A DNA stretch of 64,000 nucleotides from Liolophura sinensis. Its lineage: Eukaryota > Mollusca > Polyplacophora > Chitonida > Chitonidae. The DNA is taken from NCBI RefSeq assembly GCF_032854445.1, contig NC_088303.1, positions 17,865,501-17,929,500 of the forward strand. The letters are read 5' to 3'. Both the position numbers and the translations under genes were made by a program. The first letter of the stretch is position 1, and each line of letters opens with the position of its first letter. The notes beneath the pieces were generated by a model, which saw nothing but the letters and a program-made list of their open reading frames with translations, made no database searches and was not told the origin of the DNA. This document shows, piece after piece, positions 48,360-59,625 of this stretch.

Positions 48360-48990
48360 GAAGGACATTTATTAAATGCCTAATTGTAAATGACAGCGCC
48401 CTCTACAGTTCAGAGATTTTTTTCTCGGCGAGTCTTTTTTTTCCCCTTTGGTTACGGAGGGATTAATTGTGTGCTGGTGATTCATACCCGCCACTGGTCT
48501 GCCTTGACACCGCCTGATGAGTTTGAAGAGGGCTGTTATAATTAAGACTTTCCTTGAATCCTCGCAGATAAGGGAACCCAATGATTGCTAATGCACCAAG
48601 CCAATAGTAGCGTTAATGAAAATTGTACAAGCCCTGGCTGTTGGTATGTCACCGCACCGAGATAGGTCTCAATTCACAGCCACCTTTTCATGTTCCCTTC
48701 AATGATTTCGTTAATCTATCATCAGAAATATACAAAACTCCCACCGAGAAAATCCATTTCATTTCCTCCACCAATTCAACGTTTTAATGACGCCCAGTAA
48801 TTCTCTAACACGAATACATAGCCACTTGTTTTCGATGTAATCCCGTCCACTAGAAGATTCCCAATAAACAATCAGGCTGTTACTGATTTTCACTACCACT
48901 AGAACTTATCGCCGGAAAATTAATTAACACCTAGTATAAGCTGAAACCAATATTGTCTAATGACGCAGTACAGAGTCTACGCCAACGCCA
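48360..48990. promoter_or_regulatory. Candidate cis-regulatory block
   Basis: A long low-repeat block with GGGATTAATTGTGTG, GTTATAATTAAGACTTTCC, CAATGATTGCTAATGCACC and CAATGATTTCGTTAATCTAT. Paired ATTA-type sites and CpG words are dense relative to the flanks. No coding frame is convincing. The role is inferred. Confidence 0.3.
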
Positions 48991-49419
48991 TCTTACCCTT
49001 CCTGTACACCTCTCTGCGGGATTCTAAATCGTTAGGAAAGTTTAACGGCTAACAATTTCCCTGAGAATACATTCCTGAAGAGCCCAGAAAAAAAATGTTA
49101 AACCACAATGGAAAGAATCTTGACTTGCTAGCCGGCCGAACAGAAATCTGGCTAGCCGAAACAAAAGAACCAATAAGGCAGACGTTTTTTTTTTCTCTGC
49201 CTAGTTTCGGAGTTCCGTTGCAGCACCCTCGTTAGATCGAACGTTAGGGCGACATTACCTAACGTATTTTTCTCACTAATTACTTCTTTGTCTGAGGCTC
49301 TAAAACTTTGCTCAGAATGGTGTTTGCACAGGCCTTGAATCTTAACGGACAATAGCTATCTTTCGTTACCACAGAGCAAACCTCAAGAAGAGGATATATA
49401 TTTTTAGGGATTAAAACAA

Positions 49420-50080
49420 GAAAGCTGCTCCATGCATTCTTTCGCGAAAGTTTGCATTTGGAAACGTTCAAATTTGACAGAGTTCTTTTCTTTTGATCTG
49501 AGCCATGCCCCATCCCCTAAGGTATTGTTTTTGCGGAGCGCTTGGAATCTTCTAAATAAACATGATTGTGAGCTGAGGTCGCCTGTTGTTGATCGTGTAA
49601 TCCAGCGTTCTCACAACTATACCAGCAGTTTTGTGTACAAGGGGTGAAATTTCTCATCGAAGCAGCATCCTAAATTAACATCTCTTGACTTTGGCCACCG
49701 TCCATCTCACAATGGATCTCTATTCTTCCCCTTCATGGCTTTCCCTCATTGATTTATCTTGGAAATAACTAGGTAAATAGGAGCAATGTGCCAGGATTAT
49801 GCTCTCTGTAATTAAATCTACCCTTGATCGAACATATTTGCATCTTAAATTACATTGATGGAAGGAGATATTGAGAACTGAAGAAACGTCTTGCCAGGAA
49901 TTTACATATTCAGAAAGGGTTGAGAGGGCTGAAGAACACAATCTGCTAAATTGACTTTTATATGATTTCCATGGCGATGATCGAAGCAAATGAGTTGGGG
50001 TTTACCCAGCATTAAGTATTTGCCTGCTACCATCTCGGCCACCCAACCAACGTGATTGGCTTTTGATTGTCTGCCAGCAT
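49420..50080. promoter_or_regulatory. Candidate cis-regulatory block
   Basis: A low-repeat block with ACATATTTGCATCTTAAATT (inverted octamer ATTTGCAT), GATTTCCATGGCGATGATCG and CTACCATCTCGGCCACCCAA. Overlapping frames on both strands are short and unrecognised. The inference rests on composition and motif words. Confidence 0.27.
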
Positions 50081-50655
50081 ATTGCTTAGCCGGGCTAAAC
50101 GCCTTAGTTTTAAGGAATATATGACATGACAATGTACACTGACCCTTTACTCTTACCCCATAACCCAGACTCTTAAAAAACATGCCGACCACTTTTCTCT
50201 CACACACTCATGTCTTGGGACAGCCTTTTAACTCTTAATCTGTAGCTTAGTCCAATAACCATATTCCTTGAGCGGATTAGGCAACACCCTGTCAGAAACA
50301 CGTGAAAGTTGGATGACACAAAAGGATGGTCATAATTAACACATGTACACCCAATCACAAGACATTCAATCAAACACCTACATGTACAAAACACGACCAA
50401 TCGGTTACATATACCAGAGGTCAGGATTATAGACATCCATACATTACATAAGCAAAAGTTCATCAGCAAAAGACATCAGCTGTATAGACATTTACCATTT
50501 CAGACAAACCGTTCCAGTTGATATCATGAGTCATGTGACATGTATTCTCATTGGAGGTTATTCATACATGTACAGGTAGGCCAAGCTGTTTATCAGAAGA
50601 CGCACATAAGATTACGCAACAAACTTATCAATTATTCAGAAAAGAGGTCAAAATA
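50081..50655. other. Non-coding stretch
   Basis: Nothing recognised. AT-rich sequence with ACATGTAC words leads into the tandem arrays. Confidence 0.6.
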
Positions 50656-50659
50656 CAGA

Positions 50660-51570
50660 CATGCAGTCTGGAGTTATCCAGGTAAAGATTATAGACATTA
50701 GGCAAAGGGTCTCTCAGAGAGGAGGTCATGATACAGACAAACACTGGGGGTCTCTCAGAGAAGAGGCCAAGATACAAAGTCTAGGATGTGTCAGAAAGGA
50801 GGTCAAGATACAGACAAACAGAATGGGGTCTCTCAGGGAGGAGGCCAAGATACAATCAGTCTGGGATTTGTCAGAGAGAAGGTCAAGATACAGACAAACA
50901 GAATGGGGTCTCTCAGAGAGGAGGCCAAGATACAATCAGTCTAGGATTTGTCAGAGAGAAGGTCAAGATAAAGACAAACATTCTAGGGTTCTCTCAGAGA
51001 GGAGGTCAAGATACACACAAGCAGTTTGGGGGTCTCTGAGCAAGGAAGTCAAGATAAAGATTAACAGTCTTGGGTATCTTAAAGAGGAGGTCAAAATAAA
51101 GACAGACGTTGGGGGTCTCTCAGAGAAAACGTCAAGATACAGACAGTCTAGAGGTCTCTCAAAGAGGAGGTCAAAAGGAGGACAAAGAGTTTAGGGGTTT
51201 CTCAGAGATACAAAGATGCAATTAGTCCAGACAAACAGTCTAGGGGTCTCTAGGAGAGTGGGTCAAGATACAGACAATCAATCAAGGGGTCTCCCAGAGA
51301 AGAGGTCAAGATACAGACAAACAGTCTAGGGGTCTCTTAGAGAGGAGGTCAAGATAGACAAACAGCCTGCAACTCTCAGAGAAGAGGTCAAGAGTACAGA
51401 CATCAGGCAAGGGGTCGCCCAGACATGAGATCAAAATACAAACAGTCCAAGCATTAGTTATAGAGCATAAACCCCAGGTGAGCGTTATTTCAAACGCAGG
51501 TCAAGATACAGACAAACAGTCTGGGTAAAAAGCATAGACATTAGTCAAGGGATCTGTCAGACATGCAGTC
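50660..51570 (+). repeat. Purine-rich tandem array, 80-bp dimers
   Basis: The unit GTCTCTCAGAGAGGAGGTCA followed by AGATACAGACAAACAG repeats for about 900 bp. In the best part, GGGGTCTCTCAG recurs at 50826 and 50906, an 80-bp dimer of two related half units, and copies become irregular to the right. The plus strand is rich in A and G and nearly free of stops, which produces a 177-residue open frame (50661-51194) that drifts between repeat frames. I regard that frame as an artefact. Confidence 0.9.
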
Positions 51571-51609
51571 AAAAAATAGACAGTCAGTCTGGCGCTCTTC
51601 AGTTAAAAT

Positions 51610-52050
51610 ACATATGGTCACATGCTTTCAGTAAGTGGGGATGGGGGGGGGGGGGGTCAAGGGTTTTTCCATGTGGCCACATGTTTTCAGATGGGGGTGG
51701 AAGTGCGGGCAAGATTTGGACATGGCCACTGGTTTTCAGGTAAGGGGTCAAGGGTTTAGACATATGGCCACAGGTTTTCAGATAGGGATCAAGGATTTGT
51801 GGCCACAGGTTTTCAAGGGGGGGGAGGAAGTTGAGACATGGCCATAGGCTTTCAGGCAGGGTTCAAGGGTTGGGACTTATGGTCACAGGTTTTCAGATGT
51901 GGGGTGGAGGTGGGTGGGTGCAGGGGGCAAGGGAGAGTATATGGCCACAGATTTTCAAGTAGAGGGGTCAAGTGTTGTGACATATGGCCACGGGTTTCAG
52001 ACAGAGGGCACAAGGGTTGGGACATTTGGCCACAGGCTTTCATATGGGAT
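51610..52050 (+). repeat. About 42-bp GGCCACAGGTTTTCAG array
   Basis: GGCCACAGGTTTTCAG-type cores recur seven to nine times about 40 bp apart, separated by G-rich sequence such as GGGGTCAAGGGTT. It follows directly on the 80-bp array but has a different core. Long G runs occur inside it (51643-51656) and beyond it (52184-52194, 52286-52303). Confidence 0.85.
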
Positions 52051-52285
52051 TAACGGTACAAGGGAAGAAGAACTTTTTCATACTGAAGGTCAACAGTATA
52101 GACATAAATGCTATGTTTTTTCAGAATGGGGGGGCTGAGTTGACAAGAACAAAAACGGAAGGCTCTTCAGTTTGAAGTGGGGAGGGGGGGGGGGTGCAAC
52201 AATACGAATATATAACCAACTGAAGGTTTTTCAGATCATGGGTTCAATAGAACATGTACAGGCATACACCCAGAAATCCCCATAT

Positions 52286-52303
52286 GGGGGGGGGGGGGGG
52301 GGG
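52286..52303 (+). repeat. Poly-G run, 18 bp
   Basis: The longest G run in the window, in the decayed right flank of the 50.7-52.1 kb arrays. Confidence 0.9.
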
Positions 52304-53139
52304 TCAAGAATAGAGAGACAGCCCACAACAAGGTCCAAGTAAAGATATGACGTCGGCTTTCTCTTGCAGATGTTAACAGTATAAGAAGAGTATGGGAAGA
52401 AATAGCACAATCATATGATATTCATACAGTATAAAAAAGATAAAACCTTAAAACGCAACATTCCTCTGACCACAGACTAGTTGGAATTTACGTGAAATCT
52501 AAAGTCATTGCCTAGAAAAATCCCAATGAGTCTATGTTCTGTGGCCAAGCCTCCATTGTCAGCTGACTCCCTTCACCACAGTCTGGTGAGGTACTTAAGG
52601 TCTGACATGGAAAAAAAAAACGGGAGATTTTTGGGCATATCAAATTTTATCTGTGGTAGCCTGAGGTGACAGTTGGAGAGTCCATCTTCTAGCGGCATTC
52701 ATACGAACCCGAGACTCGGGTCTGTTCTTCTCTCACAACATCCCCCAGCCCCTGCATCTTCTCTCGCTGCCAATTAATGCTTTCTTGAGTGAATTTGTCG
52801 CTTCTCCAGGATTCTCATAAACCATTTACTACCATAATTGAAATTACACCCCTTGCCTTAAATACAGGCCTGAATTAAGATAAGAGCTGCACTGGCTGCG
52901 GCTTGAGGTGACTAGAATTAAAAACATGCACTGGTGGCATGATGAGTACTAGCCTGTAGAAGGACTTCAAGGTGAGATGAGAAAGAAGGTGAAAGTTGCA
53001 AAACAAAACTTGACTTCAAAGGTAAAATAATTTCTTGATTACCAGTATCCAAACATACTGAAATGCAAAATCCACCCTCCATCCATCATTTACCTTTATA
53101 AACACCTATAAATAATAAACACAATTTGTGAACTATTTG
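52304..53139. other. Non-coding stretch
   Basis: No gene recognised. A poly-A run lies at about 52611, and a less AT-rich patch spans 52660-52800. Confidence 0.55.
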
Positions 53140-53620
53140 GATTGATGATTGACTCCTAATATCTGTGTGCCTTAGCAGCCTTGTGAAGAAATGGTAATTA
53201 GCGTCCGTAAGAAACCATTACTGGTTCACCAGTCTCAGTAATGGCTGGGTCTATAAGACGGCTAATCCATACCATGATCAGGTGTGATAACGAGCAGAAA
53301 GGTTACAGGTAAACAACACCTGCTCTTGGAATTTAGATCAGTAAACCGTGTCATGTCCCAGTGTGTCTATATCAGGGCTGGGCATCAATAACTGAAGCCT
53401 GGGGCCACGGCAGTCTGAGAGCGCCATCAGACGTGACCAGCTCTGTCTACCACAGATCCGTGCTCAGAAGCCACCGCTAAATACTTCCACCCAGCCCCGA
53501 CAATCCTTTCCATAACGCAACCCATTATTTCTGGTAATTTACCCAAAAAGCTTCCGTAATTTCCAACATTTATATAATGTATTTGTACCACATCGCTTGT
53601 CAGTGAGGTTGCTGCATACT
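53140..53620. promoter_or_regulatory. Candidate cis-regulatory block
   Basis: Low-repeat sequence with GGTAATTAGCGTCC, CAGTAATGGCTGGG, ACGGCTAATCC and ACAGGTAAACAACACCTGC, an inverted CAGGT/ACCTG pair around a 7-nt spacer. The overlapping 85-residue minus-strand frame lacks splice borders. Confidence 0.27.
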
Positions 53621-53999
53621 GGCTAATGTATGTGTTCAGACACCTAGACCAAACCCATGTCTCTTTCCTCACAAATATGTACACCTACAGTTATACATAT
53701 ACATTTACTGTATGAACACATTAATTATCAAATGGTTGTCTGAACTGATGAGCCAAGTACCTGAAGTCTACAGCCATACATGTTCCATGTTCTGTATATA
53801 TTAATTGAATCAGCCAGGCACTTTTATTTCTTCATGTATAACAACACACATCGTAGTCCAACTCAATAACACCTAACATACTGAAGAATTCAAAACCAAT
53901 TCTGCTTCTTAATAATTAACAAAAACTAGAGTCTGGCAATTCCAATGTTCCCATCAACAGCGATTTGAAAAACGATGCCTCAACGCAGACACGAATCAC
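53621..53999. other. Non-coding AT-rich stretch
   Basis: Nothing recognised between the two candidate regulatory blocks. Confidence 0.6.
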
Positions 54000-54720
54000 C
54001 ATATCTACTCAGGCCAACCTCGGAATAATTGTCATTTTCTTGTGGCTGGCTGGAGATATTTGATGACCGACATCAATACAGAACTGTTAAGCAGGCTAAG
54101 ACCTTCGTCAATATGTGACGTGTGAAGGCATCATAATGGTGGCAGACAGAAATTACAGGGGTCAGCGTAGCGTCAGTGACTAGGCCTGATATAGCCTGTT
54201 TATAACACCGTTCAGCGAGCAAGACCATTTCCTTCAGATATAACAGTCTATCCTGACCAGAGAGAGGCTACAGGGCAATCCCCAGTGTAGGGAGAATGCG
54301 GAGGGCTGAGGGCAGGTCAGGGGTCACACAAGTTGGGTTGGGGGGAGGTTCACAGGCCGCTATGTCTCGTTCAACACCCTCAATCAGGGTGAAAACTATG
54401 AATGCCATCAATTTCTAAACAGTAATGTTAGGAGAAAAACAAGTCAGCCGCACAGTTGATGTAACGCAGTGGAGCAAGGCAATGGCATTCCATTAGGGCC
54501 GAGACACGGACACATTAATCAAGAATAGGTCATATTTATGCAAATGCCTTGGGAAACTATTCCTTTATGCACAAGGCTTAGAAAAGAATCAATAATAATT
54601 CCAGAGACAATATTCTCGGCAATGATCAGAGTGACAAAATGAGCTTACTTTTCCGGGCCTTGGCCCGCTGTTAGCTTGCGTGGCCCCCAGGGGGTGAGAG
54701 GGCGCTCTTCTGACCGACCT
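54000..54720. promoter_or_regulatory. Candidate cis-regulatory block with octamer
   Basis: A low-repeat block with GGTCATATTTATGCAAATGC (octamer at 54538-54545), CACATTAATCAAG, CATTAGGGCCGAGACACGGA and CTATTCCTTTATGC. Its length and motif mix are like those of the 27.9 and 33.4 kb blocks. The role is inferred. Confidence 0.3.
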
Positions 54721-55490
54721 ATGCCTTCAGACGTTTTCTTGGGTGGTTCGACTCTGACTTAAGATTGCTGCGTCTTTAGATACTGGTTTTCATCTCTCCG
54801 ATTCGTCCTTGAGGCTGGCTTTGTCCAATCATGATAACCTTCATTTTACTGAGAAGGGGTCTTTAGAAACCTACAGATGGAAGAGAAAGAAATTACCACA
54901 AATATTAAGCTCCACTGTCACAGGTGAAGGCATTTCAGCCTCTTTTATTATACACGTCTGGTCAATAATGGTAGGAAATTTTCACAAAATTTTGTGTCTA
55001 ACGTTTTAAAATTAAACATCACTCCCATCTTCAAGAAACATATTTTTGTTTTCCTTTTTCAATTTGTTCAGAAATGTAATCTTGATCATTCATAAATCAA
55101 CAAACCCAAATTGACAACTGCACAAAAAACAAAGTACCACAACCTTCATATCTTTGCTTCATCATTTTGTTACAGGTTTACTAGCTTTTCTACACATTAA
55201 CTGATGTTTCAGAGAAAGTCTCTTGACAGTTCATACACCAACAGACCAAAAATAAACAATTAAGAAAATAAAATACATTCATATATGATATTTTACCAAA
55301 TTTTTATCACTTAACATGAGTATAAAATGAGCCAAACATTTATCACTTCAAGTTAAAGATAGATAAGCAAAGGACTTAATCCACGAAGCTGAGTCAATCA
55401 TCTCAAACTTCTGAAGATGGTCCAAAAAATGATTTGATTTATTCTGATTTACACATAAATCAGAACAAATTACTATTAACAGATCAACAA
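54721..55490. other. Non-coding AT-rich stretch
   Basis: Nothing recognised. Confidence 0.6.
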
Positions 55491-55503
55491 TATTGACTTA
55501 AGA

Positions 55504-55664
55504 TTTATTTATTGATTTATTTATTTGATTGATGTTTTACGATGTATGTACAAGAATATTTCACTTGACGGTGGCCAGCATTATGGTGGATGGAAAGTGG
55601 ACAGAGCCCGGTGGAAAACCATGACTATCCGCAGGTCGCTGGAAGACCTTTCGACGTAAGGCGG
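55504..55664 (-). mobile_element. 5'-truncated SINE with perfect 13-bp TSD
   Basis: Read on the minus strand it ends in the family's 3' part: CGGGCTCTGTCCACTTTCC, GCTGGCCACCGTCAAGTGAA, ATATTCTTGTACATACATCG, then ATCAAATAAATAAATC. The tRNA-like head is absent. TATTGACTTAAGA at 55491-55503 is repeated exactly at 55665-55677, so the insertion borders are exact. Such 5' truncation plus target-site duplication is what target-primed reverse transcription by a LINE enzyme produces. Confidence 0.9.
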
Positions 55665-55935
55665 TATTGACTTAAGACAACAATAAATCAAAAACTAAAA
55701 TTTGCAAATTCATAAGTCCGAAAATAATAAAGGGATAAGAAACTTCTTGGCAGAAAAAAATCCAAGCCAGAGGCAAGTTATCCAACAGTTTCTCTTTAAA
55801 GATTGCCATAGACTTTGACCAATGATGTTGCCAGTTTGGAGGCAGCTCTAGTTTAGGGCAGGGAGTTGTATCTGGTGAAAGGATATGGTTTCAAACATGA
55901 CCCTGCCTTGCTTTCTTCATTAACTTCATCCTCAT

Positions 55936-55997
55936 CATGTAAGTGAAATATTTTTGCCTAATGCATAAAACACCAATCAAATCAACAAATAAATAAC
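55936..55997 (+). mobile_element. SINE tail fragment, AATAAATAA-tailed family
   Basis: GTAAGTGAAATATTTTTGCC, TAAAACACCAATCAAATCAA and CAAATAAATAAC correspond to the last 60 bp of the family. A second scrap, GTATAAGTGAAATATTCTTG, occurs at about 56326. Confidence 0.6.
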
Positions 55998-56500
55998 AGA
56001 CCTAGATTTTGTTTCAGGCATTTCCAAAACTTTTGTCTAAGTACATGTACATCCCTAGTCAGGTGTTAAAATGGAAATTGACCTCTTGGCCTTTCTTTTC
56101 ATAATGTTTTTTGAGCAGGCATCACAATATTAAATCTCTTTGATGTAAAATCTGTAATATTCATTAATTCACAAAATTTATTTTTTTAACAGAACAATAA
56201 CTGGGGCAGACTGAAAAGCGTTAATTTAAGCTCAGGTCCTATTGTCAGGTCCTGCAGACAGTGATTTGTTTTCCCTCGCAGCTGTGCACAGTTTCCTCCC
56301 AGCATAATTTCTGGCCACTTATAAGAGTATAAGTGAAATATTCTTGCCTAAATATAATATATATACTCAGATCTGGCCATGTCTTGAGTAACAAATTTAT
56401 CAAAAGAATTTTTATGTTCAAATGTATCCACATTTGTACTCAGGCTAATTGTGATTCTAATAGAAAACTTCATTCTAATGCATTTTTTTTTTCTTTCCAG

Positions 56501-56592
56501 AAAATTTCGTCTGTAATACTGATGTCTGGTCATAACGTCATAACTATTGTAACACCTGACGCTACAAGTCATCGGTCGTGGAACTCTTTAAC
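56501..56592 (+). CDS. Candidate 92-nt exon, product unknown
   Basis: A strong acceptor (T-rich tract ending CTTTCCAG at 56500) is followed by 92 nt and a fair donor, TTTAAC|GTAGGT. Only one frame is open, reading KISSVILMSGHNVITIVTPD and then a ten-residue end ATSHRSWNSL. It ends in phase 2. The segment is GC-richer than its flanks and marks the left edge of the more gene-like right part of the window. The peptide is not recognised, and no partner exon with matching phase was found. Confidence 0.22.
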
Positions 56593-57041
56593 GTAGGTCT
56601 ATATTAATTGGTGAATATTTCAGCGTCGGCAAGGCGCAAAAATTCTAACAGGCCAATTCTTATCAACATCTCTATTGTGACCGACAAGACATCACAACGA
56701 TTCCATTATTAACCTAAAAAGTATATTGGCCAGGCGGTACATGCATAGTTCATGAAATGCCCAAACATTTCCACTAATGTACGGACAAACCTCAAATGTT
56801 GCTGCCGTAATAATCTTAGAAAGGATACAGCACACAGATGTATTGGCCCTGTTCCGCCTGTATTCTCTTTTACAGCACGCAAACAAGATTTTTCTGTCAT
56901 AATTGGTCCTAAAAGCATCTGTCCGACTCTTGACATAATTTGGGGTTGCCTGCGAAACTGGCGCTGAGCTAAAGTGTTCAGCTTACCACATTGCGTGCAT
57001 GCGTGTAGACATCCATGTTGAACACGTGGTCAGGTAGGCCA

Positions 57042-57051
57042 TTTTCCCGCC
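57042..57051. promoter_or_regulatory. E2F-like site
   Basis: TTTTCCCGCC sits within GGCCATTTTCCCGCCATTTG, an E2F-type core flanked by GCCATTT words of YY1 type. Such pairs are typical of promoters. No transcription start or coding exon could be assigned to it. Confidence 0.3.
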
Positions 57052-57079
57052 ATTTGTCTGGATCAACTCTCAGTATGAG

Positions 57080-58130
57080 CTTGCCTCATAGGTTTAGTGA
57101 ATGCCATATCATATCGTTTTTTTAAAGCCTCACGACTATTTTTGTTTCTTGTTTTACCTTTTGCGTCAAAAACAAGGCCATTTCTTATGTTTCGAAGTGA
57201 TTGCTATAGCACTGCAATAATTTTTGAGATACGACTGAACGATATATGCATTCATCATATATGAGCTTCCTGCATGTAAATCAGCTTAGGCCCATTTCAT
57301 TCGTCGCGTCGACATGTATCGCCGGCCGCGCAAACAACTCAAAGCAATTAAGCAGTAAAATTTATCAGTTTGTACTTTCCCTGTTTATGTGACAAATATA
57401 TTTCCGTTCGCCTAAATTCGTCATTTTTATGCAGCTTAAATATTATGCAGTGTATTTTCTGATGAAATGCATCTTGCAACACGACGTTACTATCAGGCTA
57501 TCAAACACCTACAGGCCGTATAATCTTTAGAACTTCCGACAGATATGCAAGTATGTTTTAAGGCAAGGTGTGTATAATTTATTTATAAAGACATAAACTG
57601 ATATAGCAACTTTCACATTAATATTATACTTATTACATGCTTTGACGCCTCCGTTAAGGGCGTGTCACGTAGGCCTATGTATGTACGACGATGGTTGCCT
57701 TTATACAGTCATGCATGCAGGCATGTCCATAATGAAACTAAAGTTGGCAGTCTTGTATAGAACAACATTCACTCCTATATTCCATGTATTTGTCGCTACG
57801 TAACTATATACATGTTTAATATTATAAGAGATGCAGGAATAAAATTCGAATAAATATATGCTGCAAGGCTTCAGGAGACGGCCGTATATATTTGGCATGA
57901 TGTATATGTGCACGCAGGATGACAGCACATATATAGGTTCCGACCTACAAAAAATTTAGAGGTGACTTTTACTTTAACGAATGTAAACCGAATCCACAAA
58001 TATCATCACATATAAGATGACCACATGTATGTGTATTCCAGTGTCATGAAAATTATATATTGCCAAACAAATTGTCGACAAAGAAAATGTGAACTTATAC
58101 TACACTTTTAAAATATTGCTGCCCATCTTC
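57080..58130. other. Non-coding stretch
   Basis: AT-rich with scattered CpG words (GTCGCGTCGACATG and CGCCGGCCGCGC at about 57303-57331). No exon signals were recognised. Confidence 0.5.
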
Positions 58131-58139
58131 AACATCGCA

Positions 58140-58234
58140 TGTTCTTCCACGATAATGTTGGCTGCCGTCACATCAGTGAAATGTTCTTGAGTATATAGTG
58201 TGAAACACCACTCAAATAAATAAATAAATAAATA
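58140..58234 (+). mobile_element. SINE 3' end, AATAAATAA-tailed family
   Basis: TTCTTCCACGATAATGTTGG, CTGCCGTCACATCAGTGAAA, TGTTCTTGAGTATA, AAACACCACTC, then AAATAAATAAATAAATAA. It is 5'-truncated, with a longer AAAT tail than the other copies. Confidence 0.75.
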
Positions 58235-58517
58235 ATTTACACGACATGATTCATTACTGCCAATAATAGTGACAACAATTTTCCTTGCTGCCAGAACAGG
58301 TGTGGGCATTTCTTTCAGATTAGACTACTAGTGTGTTAAGTTGCCGTAAAGAAATTATATAATTACCTTTGAAATTATGACCATGCATGTGCAGTGTATA
58401 TATTGATGTGTTGGCGCATATGGAGACCCGAAATAAAATACATCAAACTGAAATTTCCATATTAAAATTACAATCAATTTTTTTTTAATTCAGATCAACT
58501 TTTATAGACATATATAC

Positions 58518-58788
58518 TATTTGTACTCAAATATTCAAGAATATTTCACTTATACGACGGCGGCCAGCATTTTGGTGGGAGGAAACCGGGAAGAACCCGG
58601 GGGAAGCCCACGACCATCCGCAGGTTCCTGGCAGACCTTCCCCAGGTTCCTGGCAGACCTTCCCACGTAGGGCCGGAGGGGAAGCCAGCATGAGCTGGAC
58701 TTGAACTCACAGCGACCGCATTGGTGAGAGGCTTCTAGGTCATCACGCTGCGCTAGCGCGCTAACCAACTGAGCCACGGAGGCCCCTC
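58518..58788 (-). mobile_element. Near full-length tRNA-derived SINE with TSD and internal duplication
   Basis: Read on the minus strand, the head CGTGGCTCAGTTGGTTAGCG holds an A box, and GTGAGTTCAAGTCCAGCTC holds a B box. They are separated by a long variable-arm-like insert, as in Leu- or Ser-type tRNAs. The body follows, ending GCTGGCCGCCGTCGTATAAG then TGAAATATTCTTGAATAT; the AT-rich tail is short. Flanks ATAGACATATATAC (58504-58517) and ATAGACACATATAC (58789-58802) form a 14-bp duplication with one mismatch. CAGGTTCCTGGCAGACCTTC occurs twice, 22 bp apart (58621 and 58643), an internal duplication peculiar to this copy in the window. Confidence 0.88.
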
Positions 58789-58802
58789 ATAGACACATAT
58801 AC

Positions 58803-59179
58803 AGTAGACTGCATATTCGACTACATATGCATGCATGGATATCTCTTTTGATTTTTGGGGCAAAATGGCTGAACGGCGTGCATAATTCGCAATTTGGCGG
58901 GGTGTGCACAAAGTAAAATGCTGAAGTTGCAGACAAGAGCATGTATACTCATGCAGGCAATAAAATGTTCGTCTAATTTCATACATTCCTATTATATCTC
59001 AGCAATGTTTTTCTATATACATTTTCGATGCAGTAGTTTGCATATTAACACATTTTTTTTAAAATCCCTCCTGTATATATCCTACATGTTTATGTATGTC
59101 AAGTCTGCAATTTATTTCTTCTCATTTAATTTCATGTCATCTTCAGTTACAATATTCCTTCTTGCACCATGCGTGTATT
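58803..59179. other. Non-coding AT-rich stretch
   Basis: Nothing recognised between the SINE and the GC-rich element. Confidence 0.6.
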
Positions 59180-59625
59180 TCTCGTTTTAGAAGCCACTCT
59201 ATGTCCCGATGTCCTCAACAATGGTAAGAGTATTCCGCTTAGCAAGCTGGCGAGTTTGAGGCCCATCCGGGGTTGACGTGTATATCGTCCCTGTATAAAC
59301 CATGACACAGAATCCCCTTTAACAGCCTCAGTGATGTCGCGTCCCTTGTGTGGCTTTCTGTTGGGTCTCTCACCGTTTGGTGAATCGTTCGGCAAAGTGA
59401 GGGGTTATCTAATTGGTGCCGCTAACCAGTCGATCACACCGGACTTCTCGCGGCTGTTTAGGAATTCCTTGCCACAACATCGGACATTTGACACCGCCCC
59501 AGTCTGGCTCGCTGGACCGCAGGTCAGCCGGGTGGCAAGCCGCGACGTCGGGAAGGCCTGGTCGGGACCATAACGGCCAGAAGTGACCACACAGAACTAC
59601 TGACCAGTCCTCAGATGTAAATAAA
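59180..59625 (+). mobile_element. GC-rich insert with a tRNA-like start, possible SINE
   Basis: An abrupt GC-rich island of about 440 bp in AT-rich surroundings. Its left end looks tRNA-like: CCCGATGTCCTCAACAATGG, TAAGAGTATTCCGC and GAGTTTGAGGCCC, with a pairable CCCG/CGGG outer stem and a CTC/GAG D stem. The T stem does not pair. The rest (TCGGGAAGGCCTGGTCGGGA and similar) has open frames on both strands with no recognisable protein. A SINE or other non-autonomous retroposon is the best guess; no target-site duplication was found. Confidence 0.35.

Noticed and set aside
50661-51194. 177-codon ORF with repeated REEAKIQ/ERRSRYRQ segments
   Set aside because: It is produced by a stop-poor tandem array with an 80-bp period. 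The translation drifts among the three frames of the repeat, which real coding repeats do not do.
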